A stretch of DNA of 64,000 nt, from assembly GCA_019456145.1 (NCBI GenBank), contig VRUL01000013.1:1-64000 (forward strand). The letters are read 5' to 3'. The notes under the pieces are model-generated. The model saw only the letters and a list, made by a program, of their open reading frames with translations, had not been told where the DNA came from and did not search any database. Positions 34,601-43,371 of the stretch are shown here, piece by piece; the first letter of the stretch is position 1, and every line of letters begins with the position of its first letter. The position numbers and the translations under genes are program-made. This stretch comes from Planctomycetota bacterium. GTDB lineage: Bacteria > Planctomycetota > Phycisphaerae > Sedimentisphaerales > Anaerobacaceae.

Positions 34601-35226
34601 CCATCAGGTGATACAGATGGACATACCTCATGAGCGGTCGTATTAATCCCCGACAAATTCGTCACCTCATCAAACGGCGAATTCATATCCGGTCGAGTCG
34701 CCATCCACATATCATACCCTCCCTGACCTCCAGGAATATTATTTGAAGAAAAGAAAAGATTCAACTCATCGGCCGTCAGTTTTGGTATGTGCAGCGTACC
34801 GAGTATGTTCAGCTCAGAGATATTTGAGCCAAGCGGCCAGGGGTCATTTACCGAGGCCCGCTCGCTGACTTTGAGCTGCCATAGAATTGGATTCTCTATC
34901 TGTGCGAAATAGTACATCCGCAGGTTGTCCAGCGAAACCCACGGACCGAGAACATGCTGGCCGCTTGAACTAAGAACCTCGTTTACAGCCGTAAACGGGC
35001 CGTATGGTTCTTCTCTTGTTGCCTCGAATATTCGGGCGTAGTAGAAGGTGCCTGTACTCACCCGTGCAAAGTAAAGCGACAGGCCATCGAAGGACAAAAA
35101 AGGTGTCCAGTCCGCGTATTGGGTATTCACCTCTGTAACAGGTACGGGCTCGGTCCACTCTGCCAATGCCAGACTACACAGGACCGAAACAATTAGGATT
35201 TCCACAAGAATTGTTTTCGCTTTCAT
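31639..35226 (-). CDS. giant secreted propeller / LamG / dockerin-like protein
   Basis: 1195 residues. Signal peptide 1-22. A WD40-like PD40 propeller at about 25-285 (LSFDGLSLYFAR, SPDGLTLHFQSDRNG, SSDGSTLYFTR). An FN3-like segment at about 290-390 (SHNVYLGTSFDDV, TTYYWRIDEI). A LamG domain at about 395-615. A beta-sandwich segment at about 620-715. Two related cohesin-like modules (FYLEIWASDLGKTNTGL and YYLELWVSDVGYVNTGL starts, both with GGxGIEPxWxRV). Each module is followed by a pair of dockerin-like calcium loops (DLDGDNFIGLADLSFFAGSW, DFDCDNKVGVGDLSWFATGW; NFNGDAGVDGKDIAIFASAW, IDRSDLAWVVDSW). Probably a surface adhesin or polysaccharide-binding protein; no catalytic domain recognised. 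Confidence 0.8.
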   Translation of the reverse strand: MKAKTILVEILIVSVLCSLALAEWTEPVPVTEVNTQYADWTPFLSFDGLSLYFARVSTGTFYYARIFEATREEPYGPFTAVNEVLSSSGQHVLGPWVSLDNLRMYYFAQIENPILWQLKVSERASVNDPWPLGSNISELNILGTLHIPKLTADELNLFFSSNNIPGGQGGYDMWMATRPDMNSPFDEVTNLSGINTTAHEVCPSVSPDGLTLHFQSDRNGSHQLFRATRASLSEPFGNVEHLSVFDMPGYTNHHPSLSSDGSTLYFTRLLGNDKSTGDIYVSYVIDPNRASAPSPAHGATYVDPNVVLSWAPGQNALSHNVYLGTSFDDVNDANTLSDEYKGNYDVNSYDPCGLNSETTYYWRIDEITEPNAEPNMHKGDLWSFTTWVEFESHLVGWWMFDEGQGVIAYDSSGTNHGFVQGATWTTGKINGALSFDGLNDYVDMADTVKNYLGTDYTVSTWIKANTISLNKAIISYRHSTDVNPVLFSLGQYYTDVHFAVRDNSLNLAQSAFVDAITANTWYHVAGVREENNVNIYVNGVSGTPVSETLGAITPDNLKIGATQWGGNPVSDHFNGAIDDVMIFNRALSEEEIWEIYQSSLCEPGYPCINLLPESLEFFADEGGPNPAPQILSISNFGDDILNYQITVDCSWLQVDPNAGSSAGESTEVTVTVDISGLDCGIYDCNLIVSDPNASNTPRIVPVELEVFREYCYIDVRVVPVAVLTNPATTSEVRTTLPDSIPGVVRGNTFYLEIWASDLGKTNTGLTGVYVDVDFCGQASALDVEHGTIFVTFPDGTIQPGGVDEFGGSALPNGGGIEPEWVRVGWIQMSAQTETGTCTISLLPSSTGIGALDRGVIPWAFVDLGSVELPITPPVRSYDLDGDNFIGLADLSFFAGSWKQRVPPANEEHDFDCDNKVGVGDLSWFATGWQKSTNDPTILYPPCSIGAEAAWLLNNSALGIPSSNTLETSSSTTTSEPPADIAFAMAVLDSPSSSDTTTVLPTSVKRLSAGQTYYLELWVSDVGYVNTGLTSAYVDLSFPSDAVTVTDVSYSTDFTLFNEESVLSGIIDELGGSSLPGGDGIEPVWARVAVVQILADATLPFVTFTLSPSSLGVAAFGRGTIPWNDISFSSLLICPANFNGDAGVDGKDIAIFASAWHTQPGDPQWNPDCDITTPIGYIDRSDLAWVVDSWLIGIAP

Positions 35227-35245
35227 AGTTCATACCTCCATTAAG

Positions 35246-35275
35246 TTGGGCGCATGCGCCCGGTTAACAGAATTT
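35246..35275 (-). promoter_or_regulatory. conserved palindromic leader motif, copy 2
   Basis: GGGCGCATGCGCCC, a 14-base perfect palindrome at 35248-35261, followed by GGTTAACAGAATTT. It sits 20 bases before the ATG at 35226 and mirrors the copy at 31515-31544. Confidence 0.55.
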
Positions 35276-35786
35276 CCGAGGTCTTGGGGGCCTCTCACTC
35301 ATCTACAATAAATTTTAATTATATACCTGATGCAGCTTAAAAAGCAAGCTTTTTTTACCAATTCTACATGGTCTATGTTGTCGTTCATTCAATACTATTA
35401 ATAAGTGTAACGAAACCACAAAACTTGACGCGGTTTTTTTATTTTTTTTACTGAATTTGACAAATTATACCAAATTTTCAACAAATTCATCTCTAACAGC
35501 CCTTTTGCCCCGCAATCCGCAATATCAGCTTGAAAAAAGGCCTTTTTCGACAAACAAGCAGGATTGACTTATCAGCGAGGACCGGATAAGGTCACAAACC
35601 GTCATTTGGCCGCTGCATGTACCGGATTTGGCTGTTTTCTGGGGGATTTTGGCCGATATAAAGAAGTGTAGATTTCACTATTTGTAGACATTCTCATAAA
35701 ACTCAGGAGAAAATAACTGGGTTTCTATAAAACGTTGTGAAGACAGATGAAACGAATGTTGTGGTTGATGGGAACGGAACAAGTTC
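35276..35786. other. gene-free spacer before the polysaccharide region
   Basis: Divergent spacer, AT-rich with T-runs near 35435-35450. No open frame of coding character, no tRNA-like fold and no large repeat were seen. Confidence 0.45.
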
Positions 35787-35815
35787 TTGCACAATATTGT
35801 CTCATAAACCATAAT
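35787..35815 (+). promoter_or_regulatory. candidate promoter of the polysaccharide run
   Basis: TTGCAC at 35787-35792, exactly 17 bases, then CATAAT at 35810-35815, about 60 bases before the first methyltransferase gene. Confidence 0.5.
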
Positions 35816-35853
35816 CCCACAATACTTTTTGATTTTTATAAAATCGTTGAAAT

Positions 35854-35863
35854 AGGAGGTGAT
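35854..35863 (+). promoter_or_regulatory. ten-base Shine-Dalgarno match
   Basis: AGGAGGTGAT, complementary to the full 3' tail of 16S rRNA (AUCACCUCCU), but 13 bases before the ATG at 35877, longer than usual. Confidence 0.6.
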
Positions 35864-35876
35864 AACTTAAGATACT

Positions 35877-36518
35877 ATGCGTGAATCGATCAAACAATTT
35901 GTAGAAATTGTTGCGGGCACATTGTCTATTCCTGAGCCAATTTATGAGTTTGGGTCGCTTCAGGTGCCGGGCCAGGAAGGATTTGCGGATCTTCGCCCAC
36001 TATTTGCCGGTAAGGAATATGTCGGCTGTGATATGCAGGAAGGTCCCGGGGTGGACCGAATTCTAAATCTTCATAAAATAGACTTGCCGTCGGAAACAGC
36101 CGGAACAGTTCTCATGCTGGATACACTTGAACATGTAGAATTCGTGCGAAAAGCAACTGAAGAAGCTCATAGAATACTCAAGCCGGACGGGATTCTTGTA
36201 ATTAGCTCGATTATGAACTTTCCTATACATGACTATCCATATGACTATTGGCGTTTCACTCCGGAGGCATTTAAGTCTCTTCTCAAAATTTTTGGTTCTT
36301 GCTTTGTTGATTTTGCCGGTGACGAACAATTTCCTCATACTGTTGTGGGCGTAGGTTTGAAGGGAGAAATCCCGAAAAATCAATTAGATGATTATATGTT
36401 GAAGCTCGAGGACTGGAAGAAGCGGTGGCACGAGCCCGCGGAAAGGACATGGGAGACACTTGTGAAGTGGATTACTCCTCCGATACTTATAGATATCTAT
36501 AGAAGGATTAGATATTAA
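35877..36518 (+). CDS. SAM-dependent methyltransferase, class I
   Basis: 213 residues, Methyltransf_11-like. The fold is marked by IYEFGSLQVPGQEG (degenerate SAM loop), KEYVGCDMQEGPGVD, the acidic VLMLDTLEHVEF segment and AHRILKPDGILVISSIM. The C-terminal helix is charged. Such enzymes in polysaccharide regions methylate sugars or lipid carriers, but the acceptor cannot be read from sequence. It is the first gene of a plus-strand run (methyltransferases, flippase, glycosyltransferase) to 40666. Confidence 0.78.
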   Translation: MRESIKQFVEIVAGTLSIPEPIYEFGSLQVPGQEGFADLRPLFAGKEYVGCDMQEGPGVDRILNLHKIDLPSETAGTVLMLDTLEHVEFVRKATEEAHRILKPDGILVISSIMNFPIHDYPYDYWRFTPEAFKSLLKIFGSCFVDFAGDEQFPHTVVGVGLKGEIPKNQLDDYMLKLEDWKKRWHEPAERTWETLVKWITPPILIDIYRRIRY

Positions 36519-36573
36519 ATTGTACATATTAGAATTTTAGGATGGTAATAAAAGCATAGTATCTGAGGATAAT

Positions 36574-37527
36574 ATGAACAAACGTAATTGTCCTGTATGT
36601 GATTGCTCTGAAGCTGTGGTAATTATGAGATTTACTCCTGAATCATTTTCTGAAATTAATCCAGCTTATCATTTGGAAGAGTTCAAGATTGAAGAGTTCA
36701 AGAATATTATAAGGGGGAAAGAAGAGTTTCTTACATATTCGAAGTGCAGAAATTGCGGGATGGTTTATAGTGAGTATATATGGGATGATGATACTCTGCG
36801 TAAAGCATATGTGGATTCTATTGACCATGCCCAGAACAAGGACGGAATACTACTAATTCACAAGAGATTGTCATTAGCACGTATCTGGATGAATATATTA
36901 CGCACACTGAAACTTTTGGGAAAAGAGAAGTTGGAGGATTTGAAGATCATTGACTATGGATGTGGCTGGGGAGATTTTTTAGATACGGTCCAGGGTTATG
37001 GTGTTAATGCCGTGGGGTATGATTTAGACAGTGACAAAACAGAATTGGCTACAGAACGTGGACAAAGAATAGTTGGAGATATCGGTGAACTGAAATCTTT
37101 TGGTCCGGTTGATGTAGTTGTGATGCTGTCTGTTTTAGAACATTTACAAGAGGTAAAAGATAGTCTGAAATTGGTGAAAGAGCTGTTAAAAAAAGGGGGT
37201 CTCTTTGTTTTTTCTGTGATGGACTATAGGTCAATATATATAAAAAGAAATGTCAATCGTCTGAAGAATAATTTGCCGGCATTAACAAGAAATCTCAATC
37301 CGGTTTTTCATGTAAATATATATGATTATAGGGCGGTTTTGAGAACTATAAAAAATAATAATTTTGATTTTGTATCAACTGATAATGTTTTAAGTCTTAC
37401 TGATTTCTATAAGATGAGAAACAGCATGTTGCCGGTAAGGTTTTTCAATTGGGTAGAGTGGTTGTCTACAAAAGTAATTGTGTGGGCAGAGTTGGGAATG
37501 GCGGCATATGTTGTAAATAAAGAGTGA
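36574..37527 (+). CDS. zinc-ribbon class I methyltransferase
   Basis: 317 residues. The N-terminal zinc-binding pair CPVCDC (residues 6-11) and CRNCGMVYS (about 61-69) is followed by a class I SAM fold: IIDYGCGWGDFLD, AVGYDLD, VDVVVMLSVLEHL and LLKKGGLFVFSVMD. This architecture (zinc ribbon plus Methyltransf_23) is found in sugar C- or O-methyltransferases of surface-glycan clusters. It lies 55 bases after the preceding methyltransferase and is AT-rich relative to the housekeeping genes, as is the whole run up to the flippase, which fits lateral acquisition of the glycan genes. Confidence 0.8.
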   Translation: MNKRNCPVCDCSEAVVIMRFTPESFSEINPAYHLEEFKIEEFKNIIRGKEEFLTYSKCRNCGMVYSEYIWDDDTLRKAYVDSIDHAQNKDGILLIHKRLSLARIWMNILRTLKLLGKEKLEDLKIIDYGCGWGDFLDTVQGYGVNAVGYDLDSDKTELATERGQRIVGDIGELKSFGPVDVVVMLSVLEHLQEVKDSLKLVKELLKKGGLFVFSVMDYRSIYIKRNVNRLKNNLPALTRNLNPVFHVNIYDYRAVLRTIKNNNFDFVSTDNVLSLTDFYKMRNSMLPVRFFNWVEWLSTKVIVWAELGMAAYVVNKE

Positions 37528-37529
37528 CC

Positions 37530-37685
37530 ATGATCAGAGTTATATTTGGCTGTAAAGCAGATTACAAAATGTATCCGGCGGACCTATGGAGTCCTGTTGT
37601 TTTTGGTGGCCTGAAAGAAGAACAGATATGGTTCGTTCGACATCTTTCGAGGTCGCGTCATTTGTTATCGATAGTGAGAATGTGA
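37530..37685 (+). CDS. short frame between methyltransferase and flippase, possible remnant
   Basis: 51 codons starting two bases after the methyltransferase stop (MIRVIFGCKADYKM, later FGGLKEEQIWFVRHL). The composition looks protein-like, but there is no clear ribosome binding site and no family is recognised. It ends 3 bases before the flippase start. It may be a relic of a longer gene. Confidence 0.3.
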   Translation: MIRVIFGCKADYKMYPADLWSPVVFGGLKEEQIWFVRHLSRSRHLLSIVRM

Positions 37686-37688
37686 CAT

Positions 37689-38912
37689 ATGATTAACAAA
37701 GCCAAGAGATTTGTAGAGGAGATCAAGCCACACACATCCAAAATATTTTGGTCAAATATCAATCAAGGTGTAACTACAGCATTTGCATTGGCCGTTTCTA
37801 TTTTATTAACAAGACTCGGCAGCAAGGAACTGTACGGACAGTATTTGTTTATATTGGGGATGTTCGGGCTATTTTCAATTATTTCGGTTCCCGGGGTTAG
37901 GATTTGTGTGTTCAGGACCGCAGCCCAGGGCTATGACGGAGTTTATCGCAGAGCAACGCGGTTCAGTTTTTTTTGTAGCCTGCTCGGCATACCCTTGTTG
38001 GTCATAACAGGTATTTTAATTTATCTTTTTAAGGCGAAGATACTGGGGGTCGGCTTGATTGCTGTTGCCTTATTTTTTCCATTTGAGGAGAGCTTACAGA
38101 ACTGGGTGCTGTATTTGAAAGGAAGGTCCGAGTTTCGGAGATTGGCCTTCTATAATTCGATAAAGTTTTTTATCAGTCTGGTTGCTGTGACGGCATCGAT
38201 TGTGTTTACCAAAAATATCATAGTGATCCTTACCGCCTATTTTCTGGTCAGCAGCGGATTTAACATCTTTTATCATTTGAAAGTTGTAAATTCATTAAAA
38301 AATGATGAACTGGACGAGGGCTGGAAAAGGCAAAGCTTAGCGTTAACGATAGTGATTCTATCCACAGTCATTTTCGGCAGGGTTGATATCGTTCTTATAG
38401 GGGCGTTACTTCCGTTTGGTGATGTTGCTATTTACGGGCTGGTGATGAAATTTACGGATGTATTTTTCAGAATAATACAAAGCACAGTGGAAGCGATAAT
38501 ACCGAATTTATACCAGTCGAAAAAGATTACTGTCAGGTATTTTTACAAGTTTTTTCTGCTATCGTTTTTGATTCCGATTATATTGTACCCAATTATTAAG
38601 TACCCGGTCCTTTTTCTATATGGCCGGGAATTTTCAGAGGCAGTCGGTCTTTCCCGGCTTTATGTAGCTGTTATCCCGATTTATTTTCTGAATACGATAA
38701 CTACTCATTTTCTGATAAAGTATAAATTGAACAAGGAGATTAATCTTAGTAGAATCACTTCCATGATTGCAGTGGTTGTTTTGTACGCGACACTTATCCC
38801 TCTGTATGGTATTTTAGGCGGTGTCATCTCTTCTATGCTGTATTTTGTGATACAACTGGCTACAAACCTGTTCTTGTTAAAAGTTAGAAAGCCGAAAGAC
38901 ATCGGCGGTTAA
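37689..38912 (+). CDS. Wzx-type polysaccharide flippase
   Basis: 407 residues with about twelve hydrophobic helices and the opening pattern of the MOP/polysaccharide-synthase family: FWSNINQGVTTAFALAVSILLTRLG, GQYLFILGMFGLFSIIS, then FSFFCSLLGIPLLVI and so on. It moves lipid-linked oligosaccharide across the inner membrane, which makes this stretch a Wzx/Wzy-style glycan locus. No clear Wzy polymerase was recognised in the window; the GT-C proteins at 40682 and 53165 are not good candidates by length and motif. Confidence 0.82.
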   Translation: MINKAKRFVEEIKPHTSKIFWSNINQGVTTAFALAVSILLTRLGSKELYGQYLFILGMFGLFSIISVPGVRICVFRTAAQGYDGVYRRATRFSFFCSLLGIPLLVITGILIYLFKAKILGVGLIAVALFFPFEESLQNWVLYLKGRSEFRRLAFYNSIKFFISLVAVTASIVFTKNIIVILTAYFLVSSGFNIFYHLKVVNSLKNDELDEGWKRQSLALTIVILSTVIFGRVDIVLIGALLPFGDVAIYGLVMKFTDVFFRIIQSTVEAIIPNLYQSKKITVRYFYKFFLLSFLIPIILYPIIKYPVLFLYGREFSEAVGLSRLYVAVIPIYFLNTITTHFLIKYKLNKEINLSRITSMIAVVVLYATLIPLYGILGGVISSMLYFVIQLATNLFLLKVRKPKDIGG

Positions 38913-38952
38913 TAAGATATAAACAGATTATTGTTTTTGGTTGGGTATACTT

Positions 38953-39561
38953 ATGGAGCCCTTGATAAAGATCGATTTAAATCAGGTTCTTAATGGTGGC
39001 GAGCCGGTTGTGCTGGAGCTTGGCTGCGGCAAAAAGAAAAGGCTGGGCGCAATCGGTATCGATAGAATTGATTTGCCCGAAGTTGATATAGTTGCCGATG
39101 TTGAGGAGGGGCTTGATTTTCTGCCGGACGGCTGCGTTGACGAGATTTATGCTCGCAGCTTTTTCGAGCACGTGCAGGATTTCGAAGGTTTGATGAGCGA
39201 GATTTTGCGGGTGCTCAAGAAGGGGGGCAAAGTATTTGTTTTTGTCCCGCATTTTTCAAATCCTTACTATTATTCGGACCCTACGCATAAGAGGTTTTTC
39301 GGGCTTTACAGTTTCTATTATTTTGTCGACTCCAAGTATCAGTTGAAGCGGAAGGTGCCTACTTATTATTTCGATACGAAAATCAGAATTTTGTCGCTGA
39401 AACTTATTTTTGATTCACCGTTTTTCTTTGGAAGAATTATCAAGAGGATATTAGGGGTGATTTTCAACCTGAGCAGTTTTTTCCAGGAGTGGTACGAAGA
39501 AGATTTTTGCTATATTTTTCCGTGCTACGGTATCGAAATAGTATTTACGAAGGATGAATGA
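38953..39561 (+). CDS. SAM-dependent methyltransferase
   Basis: About 202 residues with the SAM loop VLELGCGKKKRLGAIGID (residues 14-31), the acidic strand VDIVADVEEG, FFEHVQDFEGLM and the LKKGGKVFVFVPHFSNPYYY segment. The frame opens four codons earlier with TTG at 38941; the ATG at 38953 is preferred although no strong ribosome site is seen for either. The acceptor is probably a sugar of the surface glycan, judged from neighbours. Confidence 0.75.
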   Translation: MEPLIKIDLNQVLNGGEPVVLELGCGKKKRLGAIGIDRIDLPEVDIVADVEEGLDFLPDGCVDEIYARSFFEHVQDFEGLMSEILRVLKKGGKVFVFVPHFSNPYYYSDPTHKRFFGLYSFYYFVDSKYQLKRKVPTYYFDTKIRILSLKLIFDSPFFFGRIIKRILGVIFNLSSFFQEWYEEDFCYIFPCYGIEIVFTKDE

Positions 39562-39625
39562 ACCAACTTTGCCGGGTATAAGCAGATTCAACGAAACAGG
39601 ATCCAGGCTGTTTGAGATATAAGTG

Positions 39626-40666
39626 ATGAGTCATGATGTGAACACTGAGGAACCAATCACTTTGGCGGCGTTAACGGCCGGTACGAGGAGGCCCTCTTCG
39701 CGTTTCCGGGTGAGGCAATATATACGCCGACTTGCCGAACATGGTGTGGTTGTTAAGGAGCATATGCCGTTTTCCGAGAAGACCTATTATTTTCCAGGGC
39801 CCTTTAAGGCGATGACCAAGTTTCCTGGACTTTTTCGGTCGCGTCAAGCCGATATGGTCTGGATCAGCCGGGGATTTGTGGATGGCTATGAAACGTTCGA
39901 GCGTTTTCTCAAACGGCCTCGTATCCTTGATGTTGACGATGCGGTTTGGCTTCGCGGTCCGTTTGGGCGATTTACAGTGCCAGATATAGCGCGGGCAATG
40001 GACGCGGTAACAGCGGGAAACACATATCTGGCTGAGTACTTCGGCAAATATTGCAAAAAAGTTCATATTGTCCCCACGGCAATTGATTTGGAGAGGTATA
40101 CATTGCGTCCCGAGCCGGCAGATGAATCCCCGGAGAAATTCGTGATCGGTTGGACAGGTTTGGCCAGCAACTTCAAATATCTCGACAATATCGAACCGGT
40201 ACTTAGTCGTTTTATCGAGGAGCATGACCGGGCGGAACTGATGCTGATATCCGATCGTCCCTGGGAACACAAGCTGCTGCCTCCTGAGAAGGTGAGATTT
40301 GTTCGCTGGAGTGTGGAAGAAGAGGTCCGTGTCTTGCATTCGATGTCTGTTGGTATCATGCCGTTGGCAGACGACAAATGGTCCCGGGGGAAATGTGCTT
40401 TCAAGATGCTGCAGTATATGGGGGTGGGGCTGCCTGTGATTGTATCGCCTGTGGGGATGAACCGGGATGTTCTGGACAAGGCAGATGTCGGCTTTGCAGC
40501 CAGCTCTCCCGAGCAATGGTACGAAGCTTTGGTTTCCCTTTATAATGAGAAGTCACTTGGGGTGGAATTAGGTTTGGCGGGCCGTAGGGTGGTGGAGCGT
40601 TTTTATAACGCCGACATCGTTGCACGCGAGCTGGCTGATATATTTAAATCTCTTGTTGTCAGTTGA
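39626..40666 (+). CDS. GT4-like glycosyltransferase
   Basis: 346 residues, a short GT-B fold. The N-terminus has TAGTRRPSSRFRVRQYIRRL, then VDDAVWLRG and VIGWTGLASNFKYLDNIEP. The donor region MLQYMGVGLPVIVSPVGMNRDVL lacks a strict EX7E but is in the right place (KCAFKMLQYM). It is the last gene of the plus-strand run, ending 15 bases from a convergent gene. An in-frame GTG at 39623 precedes the ATG directly. Confidence 0.75.
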   Translation: MSHDVNTEEPITLAALTAGTRRPSSRFRVRQYIRRLAEHGVVVKEHMPFSEKTYYFPGPFKAMTKFPGLFRSRQADMVWISRGFVDGYETFERFLKRPRILDVDDAVWLRGPFGRFTVPDIARAMDAVTAGNTYLAEYFGKYCKKVHIVPTAIDLERYTLRPEPADESPEKFVIGWTGLASNFKYLDNIEPVLSRFIEEHDRAELMLISDRPWEHKLLPPEKVRFVRWSVEEEVRVLHSMSVGIMPLADDKWSRGKCAFKMLQYMGVGLPVIVSPVGMNRDVLDKADVGFAASSPEQWYEALVSLYNEKSLGVELGLAGRRVVERFYNADIVARELADIFKSLVVS

Positions 40667-40681
40667 GTGACGGCGTTTTGC

Positions 40682-41911
40682 TCAGCGCATTTTTGGTTCC
40701 CCTGTGGGGGCTTGTATCCTAATCAGATTGGTAAAGGTATATGTAAGTATTATAAAGATAAAGGGCATTATGGTGCAAAGATACCTTGCTCCGGCTAACA
40801 ATAAAGAGTGGCCTGCAACATATACAACCGAAACAGCACAAGCATGAACAATCGCCGGGGGCAGGAACCTGCGAAGTTTTATCAATGGGTAAAGTGATAA
40901 TAATATCGCCCCAACTACTAAAGTATTAGGCACCATGTATAGTAATGTCCGCGGGTGTTGATACTTATATGAAAATGGGAAATTCAAAAACAATCTTCCG
41001 AGATTACAGACGTAGTTCAAAGCTGCTTTGCGGGGATTATTGATTATGTTTTCGATGGCTTTCTTCTTCATGAGCCTGTCTCTTTCCACACAGTCAAGTT
41101 TCTGGAGTTTCTCAAAAAAAGGTCTGTGGTGTGCCAACTCAGGACGGGTTGCTATATCTTCGGGTGACTTCCAGCCGCCTAAATCGTCAGGATGAGAAGT
41201 ATAGTTCCAGTAGAGAGTGTACCCTCCCCAATTTGCCCAGCAAAACAACTTGCCCGTGAGAGAGTAAGTATACAATAAGTAAGGTACGCAAAGCAGTAAG
41301 GCTATGGCATATATGGGCACGGTCTTTCGAGAGATGGGGCTCCACTTTGAAAGCACCATTGATAACAGCAATGCCACAGAAGCGACGTAGCCAAAAAAGA
41401 CTTTTGTCAATGCAATCAGCGCGCAAATAACCGCGGCCAAGAGCATATACCGATACCTGCCGCTGCTATACCATTTAATTGTGAGGAATGCAAATAAGCT
41501 GACTAACATCAAAGCGAAAGGCTCTGTCAACAAGAGCCAAAGTTCGGCATAAAAGGGTGGATAAAGACCAAATAAGTATGTGAAAAATAGAGCTGTTTTT
41601 TCCGACATGTAATTTCTGAGAGCGCTGTAGATAAAACAGACTGCCAGAAATATGAAGACCGGGTTTAGCATTTTGGCCCAGTACCAGGGAATATTGAAAA
41701 ACGCAAAGGGAGTAAGCAAAAGCGGATAGCCCGGTCCGTTTGGCAGAGCACGCGTGTCTGAAGGAGCATAGAATCCCTTGGTTAGATTTTCGGCGTACGT
41801 GGCATACCTTGACTCATCACCAAAATCAAGGGAATCTTCTGCAAGAACGAAAAAGACCGTACAATATAGAATAAAAAGTGGAAACAGTTGGAGAAAAACT
41901 TTCCGTGTCAT
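40682..41911 (-). CDS. GT-C family membrane glycosyltransferase
   Basis: 409 residues with about nine hydrophobic helices and the early acidic loop DSLDFGDESRYATYAENL after helix 1, as in ArnT/PMT-like (GT39/GT83) enzymes that use a polyprenyl-phosphate sugar donor. ALPNGPGYPLLLTPFAF marks the first periplasmic loop. It probably transfers one sugar onto an exported glycan, lipid or protein. First gene, at the 3' side, of a minus-strand set running from 46744. Confidence 0.72.
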   Translation of the reverse strand: MTRKVFLQLFPLFILYCTVFFVLAEDSLDFGDESRYATYAENLTKGFYAPSDTRALPNGPGYPLLLTPFAFFNIPWYWAKMLNPVFIFLAVCFIYSALRNYMSEKTALFFTYLFGLYPPFYAELWLLLTEPFALMLVSLFAFLTIKWYSSGRYRYMLLAAVICALIALTKVFFGYVASVALLLSMVLSKWSPISRKTVPIYAIALLLCVPYLLYTYSLTGKLFCWANWGGYTLYWNYTSHPDDLGGWKSPEDIATRPELAHHRPFFEKLQKLDCVERDRLMKKKAIENIINNPRKAALNYVCNLGRLFLNFPFSYKYQHPRTLLYMVPNTLVVGAILLSLYPLIKLRRFLPPAIVHACAVSVVYVAGHSLLLAGARYLCTIMPFIFIILTYTFTNLIRIQAPTGEPKMR

Positions 41912-42088
41912 TTTCTCATCCTTTTCTATTTTATTACTCCTTCTATCCTTCGAGTATCAACGCATCAGGATAAACATGATACACTGTTGAGCCTGATTCC
42001 CACTAATATATCAAGTCTCAGTCAAAAAACAAAACTGTTCCTGGCGCCTCTTTCGAGGATTTGGGACCGGGACAGCACAACTCGAATC

Positions 42089-43204
42089 TTATTTTTGGTT
42101 TTGAGCGATCTGGACAAAACAACTCTTGTATTGTTCTATGATTTTAGTAATGTCGTGGTGTTCTTCAACATACTTTCTTCCGTTATACGCTAACTTGTGG
42201 GCCGTTTCAGGATTGAGTAGTTTTTTTAGCATGTCCACAAAGAGATCCCAGTCACCTTTTGCGCACATGCCGCATTTATATTTGTCGAGAAATCCGTCAG
42301 GATTAACGTTTAATGACAAAATAGGTGTTCCACATTTAGAGGCCTGAATAAATACATTAGGAAAACCTTCTGCTTCACTTGTGCTGATAAAGACCTTGGC
42401 CCTCTCAAAGTAGTTTTCAATCTCATCATACCGCACTCTGTGAATGAACTGTAGATTATCGACTTTACCAGCTTCTTTAACAAGACTACTATAGTTTATG
42501 TCCCCGAAATCCTGTTGGCAAATCATTGTAAAGTTCTGTTTGGGTGTACGGCGAGCGAGGTCAAGAAAAAGATATGGTTTCTTCATGGGATTGCTTCGAC
42601 CGGCCCACAGTATGATATCACGCCCCGTTTGAGGCAGCGGTTTCAAGCGGGTCCCATTACGGATGACTTCGGAATGTATATTTACTGTTTTCAAAAGGTT
42701 TTGTGCATCAGTGTGATTCTGAGTTAAGACCTTATGTGCGGTGCGAACGGCCCAGATAATCGCCTTGCCTCTAAAGGGGTGACTGGTGATATATGTGCCT
42801 TCGCACTCAAACGAATGGGCCGTACGATAAATGTATTTTCGTTTATGAGTTCTACAGAAAAGGGCCTGTAGAAACGTGCTCAAAGAGAAAGCTTTCCCTA
42901 CGTAGATGTGGGCATTAGCTCGCCGGAGAGCTCGCCAAATGCGCCAACTTCCAAGAAAAAGATTTTTGTTTATATCCACACTTTTAATAACAGTTACACC
43001 TTCGTGAACTTCTGTCGGTTCCTGGCCATAATCACCGACCACAAAGCTGACTTGGAAATTTTTGTCTTTTGCCAGTTCCGTAGCCAGCAAATACAAATCA
43101 ACCTCAGCCCCTCCGATTCCGCCCTTAGCCTGGGGGTTAAAAAGCGGATAAGCCCTCAAAATAATAAAGCAAATCCGAATGGGCTCAACTTCCCGGTCGG
43201 TCAT
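42089..43204 (-). CDS. GT4 glycosyltransferase, paralogue of the 45632 gene
   Basis: 371 residues. Donor site EAEGFPNVFIQASKCGTPIL (EX7E variant), acceptor-side GGIGGAEVDLYLLATELA, and the linker DIILWAGRSNPMKKPYLFL. It closely resembles the gene at 45632-46744 along its whole length (AYPLFNP, GGAEVDLY, DYGQE, NFTMICQ, YVEEHHDI), so the two are tandem paralogues separated by asnB and a methyltransferase fragment. Sugar unknown. Confidence 0.82.
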   Translation of the reverse strand: MTDREVEPIRICFIILRAYPLFNPQAKGGIGGAEVDLYLLATELAKDKNFQVSFVVGDYGQEPTEVHEGVTVIKSVDINKNLFLGSWRIWRALRRANAHIYVGKAFSLSTFLQALFCRTHKRKYIYRTAHSFECEGTYITSHPFRGKAIIWAVRTAHKVLTQNHTDAQNLLKTVNIHSEVIRNGTRLKPLPQTGRDIILWAGRSNPMKKPYLFLDLARRTPKQNFTMICQQDFGDINYSSLVKEAGKVDNLQFIHRVRYDEIENYFERAKVFISTSEAEGFPNVFIQASKCGTPILSLNVNPDGFLDKYKCGMCAKGDWDLFVDMLKKLLNPETAHKLAYNGRKYVEEHHDITKIIEQYKSCFVQIAQNQK

Positions 43205-43371
43205 AGTGCTCTTTCTCCCTGAACTGTTAATGTCACTATAATTTTTGGATTTGTGTTCATAGAATGATATCCGATTGTGGTATTTATCATAATATTTATT
43301 TTGCTAAAAATGGGCCGTTTTTGACGTTCTGCGCTGCTCCTAATTTCAATGTTGGCTTTGAGTATTTTTGT

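Noticed and set aside
39671-40516. 281-codon minus-strand frame opposite the GT4 gene
   Set aside because: Antisense shadow; histidine- and proline-rich translation without motifs or ribosome site.
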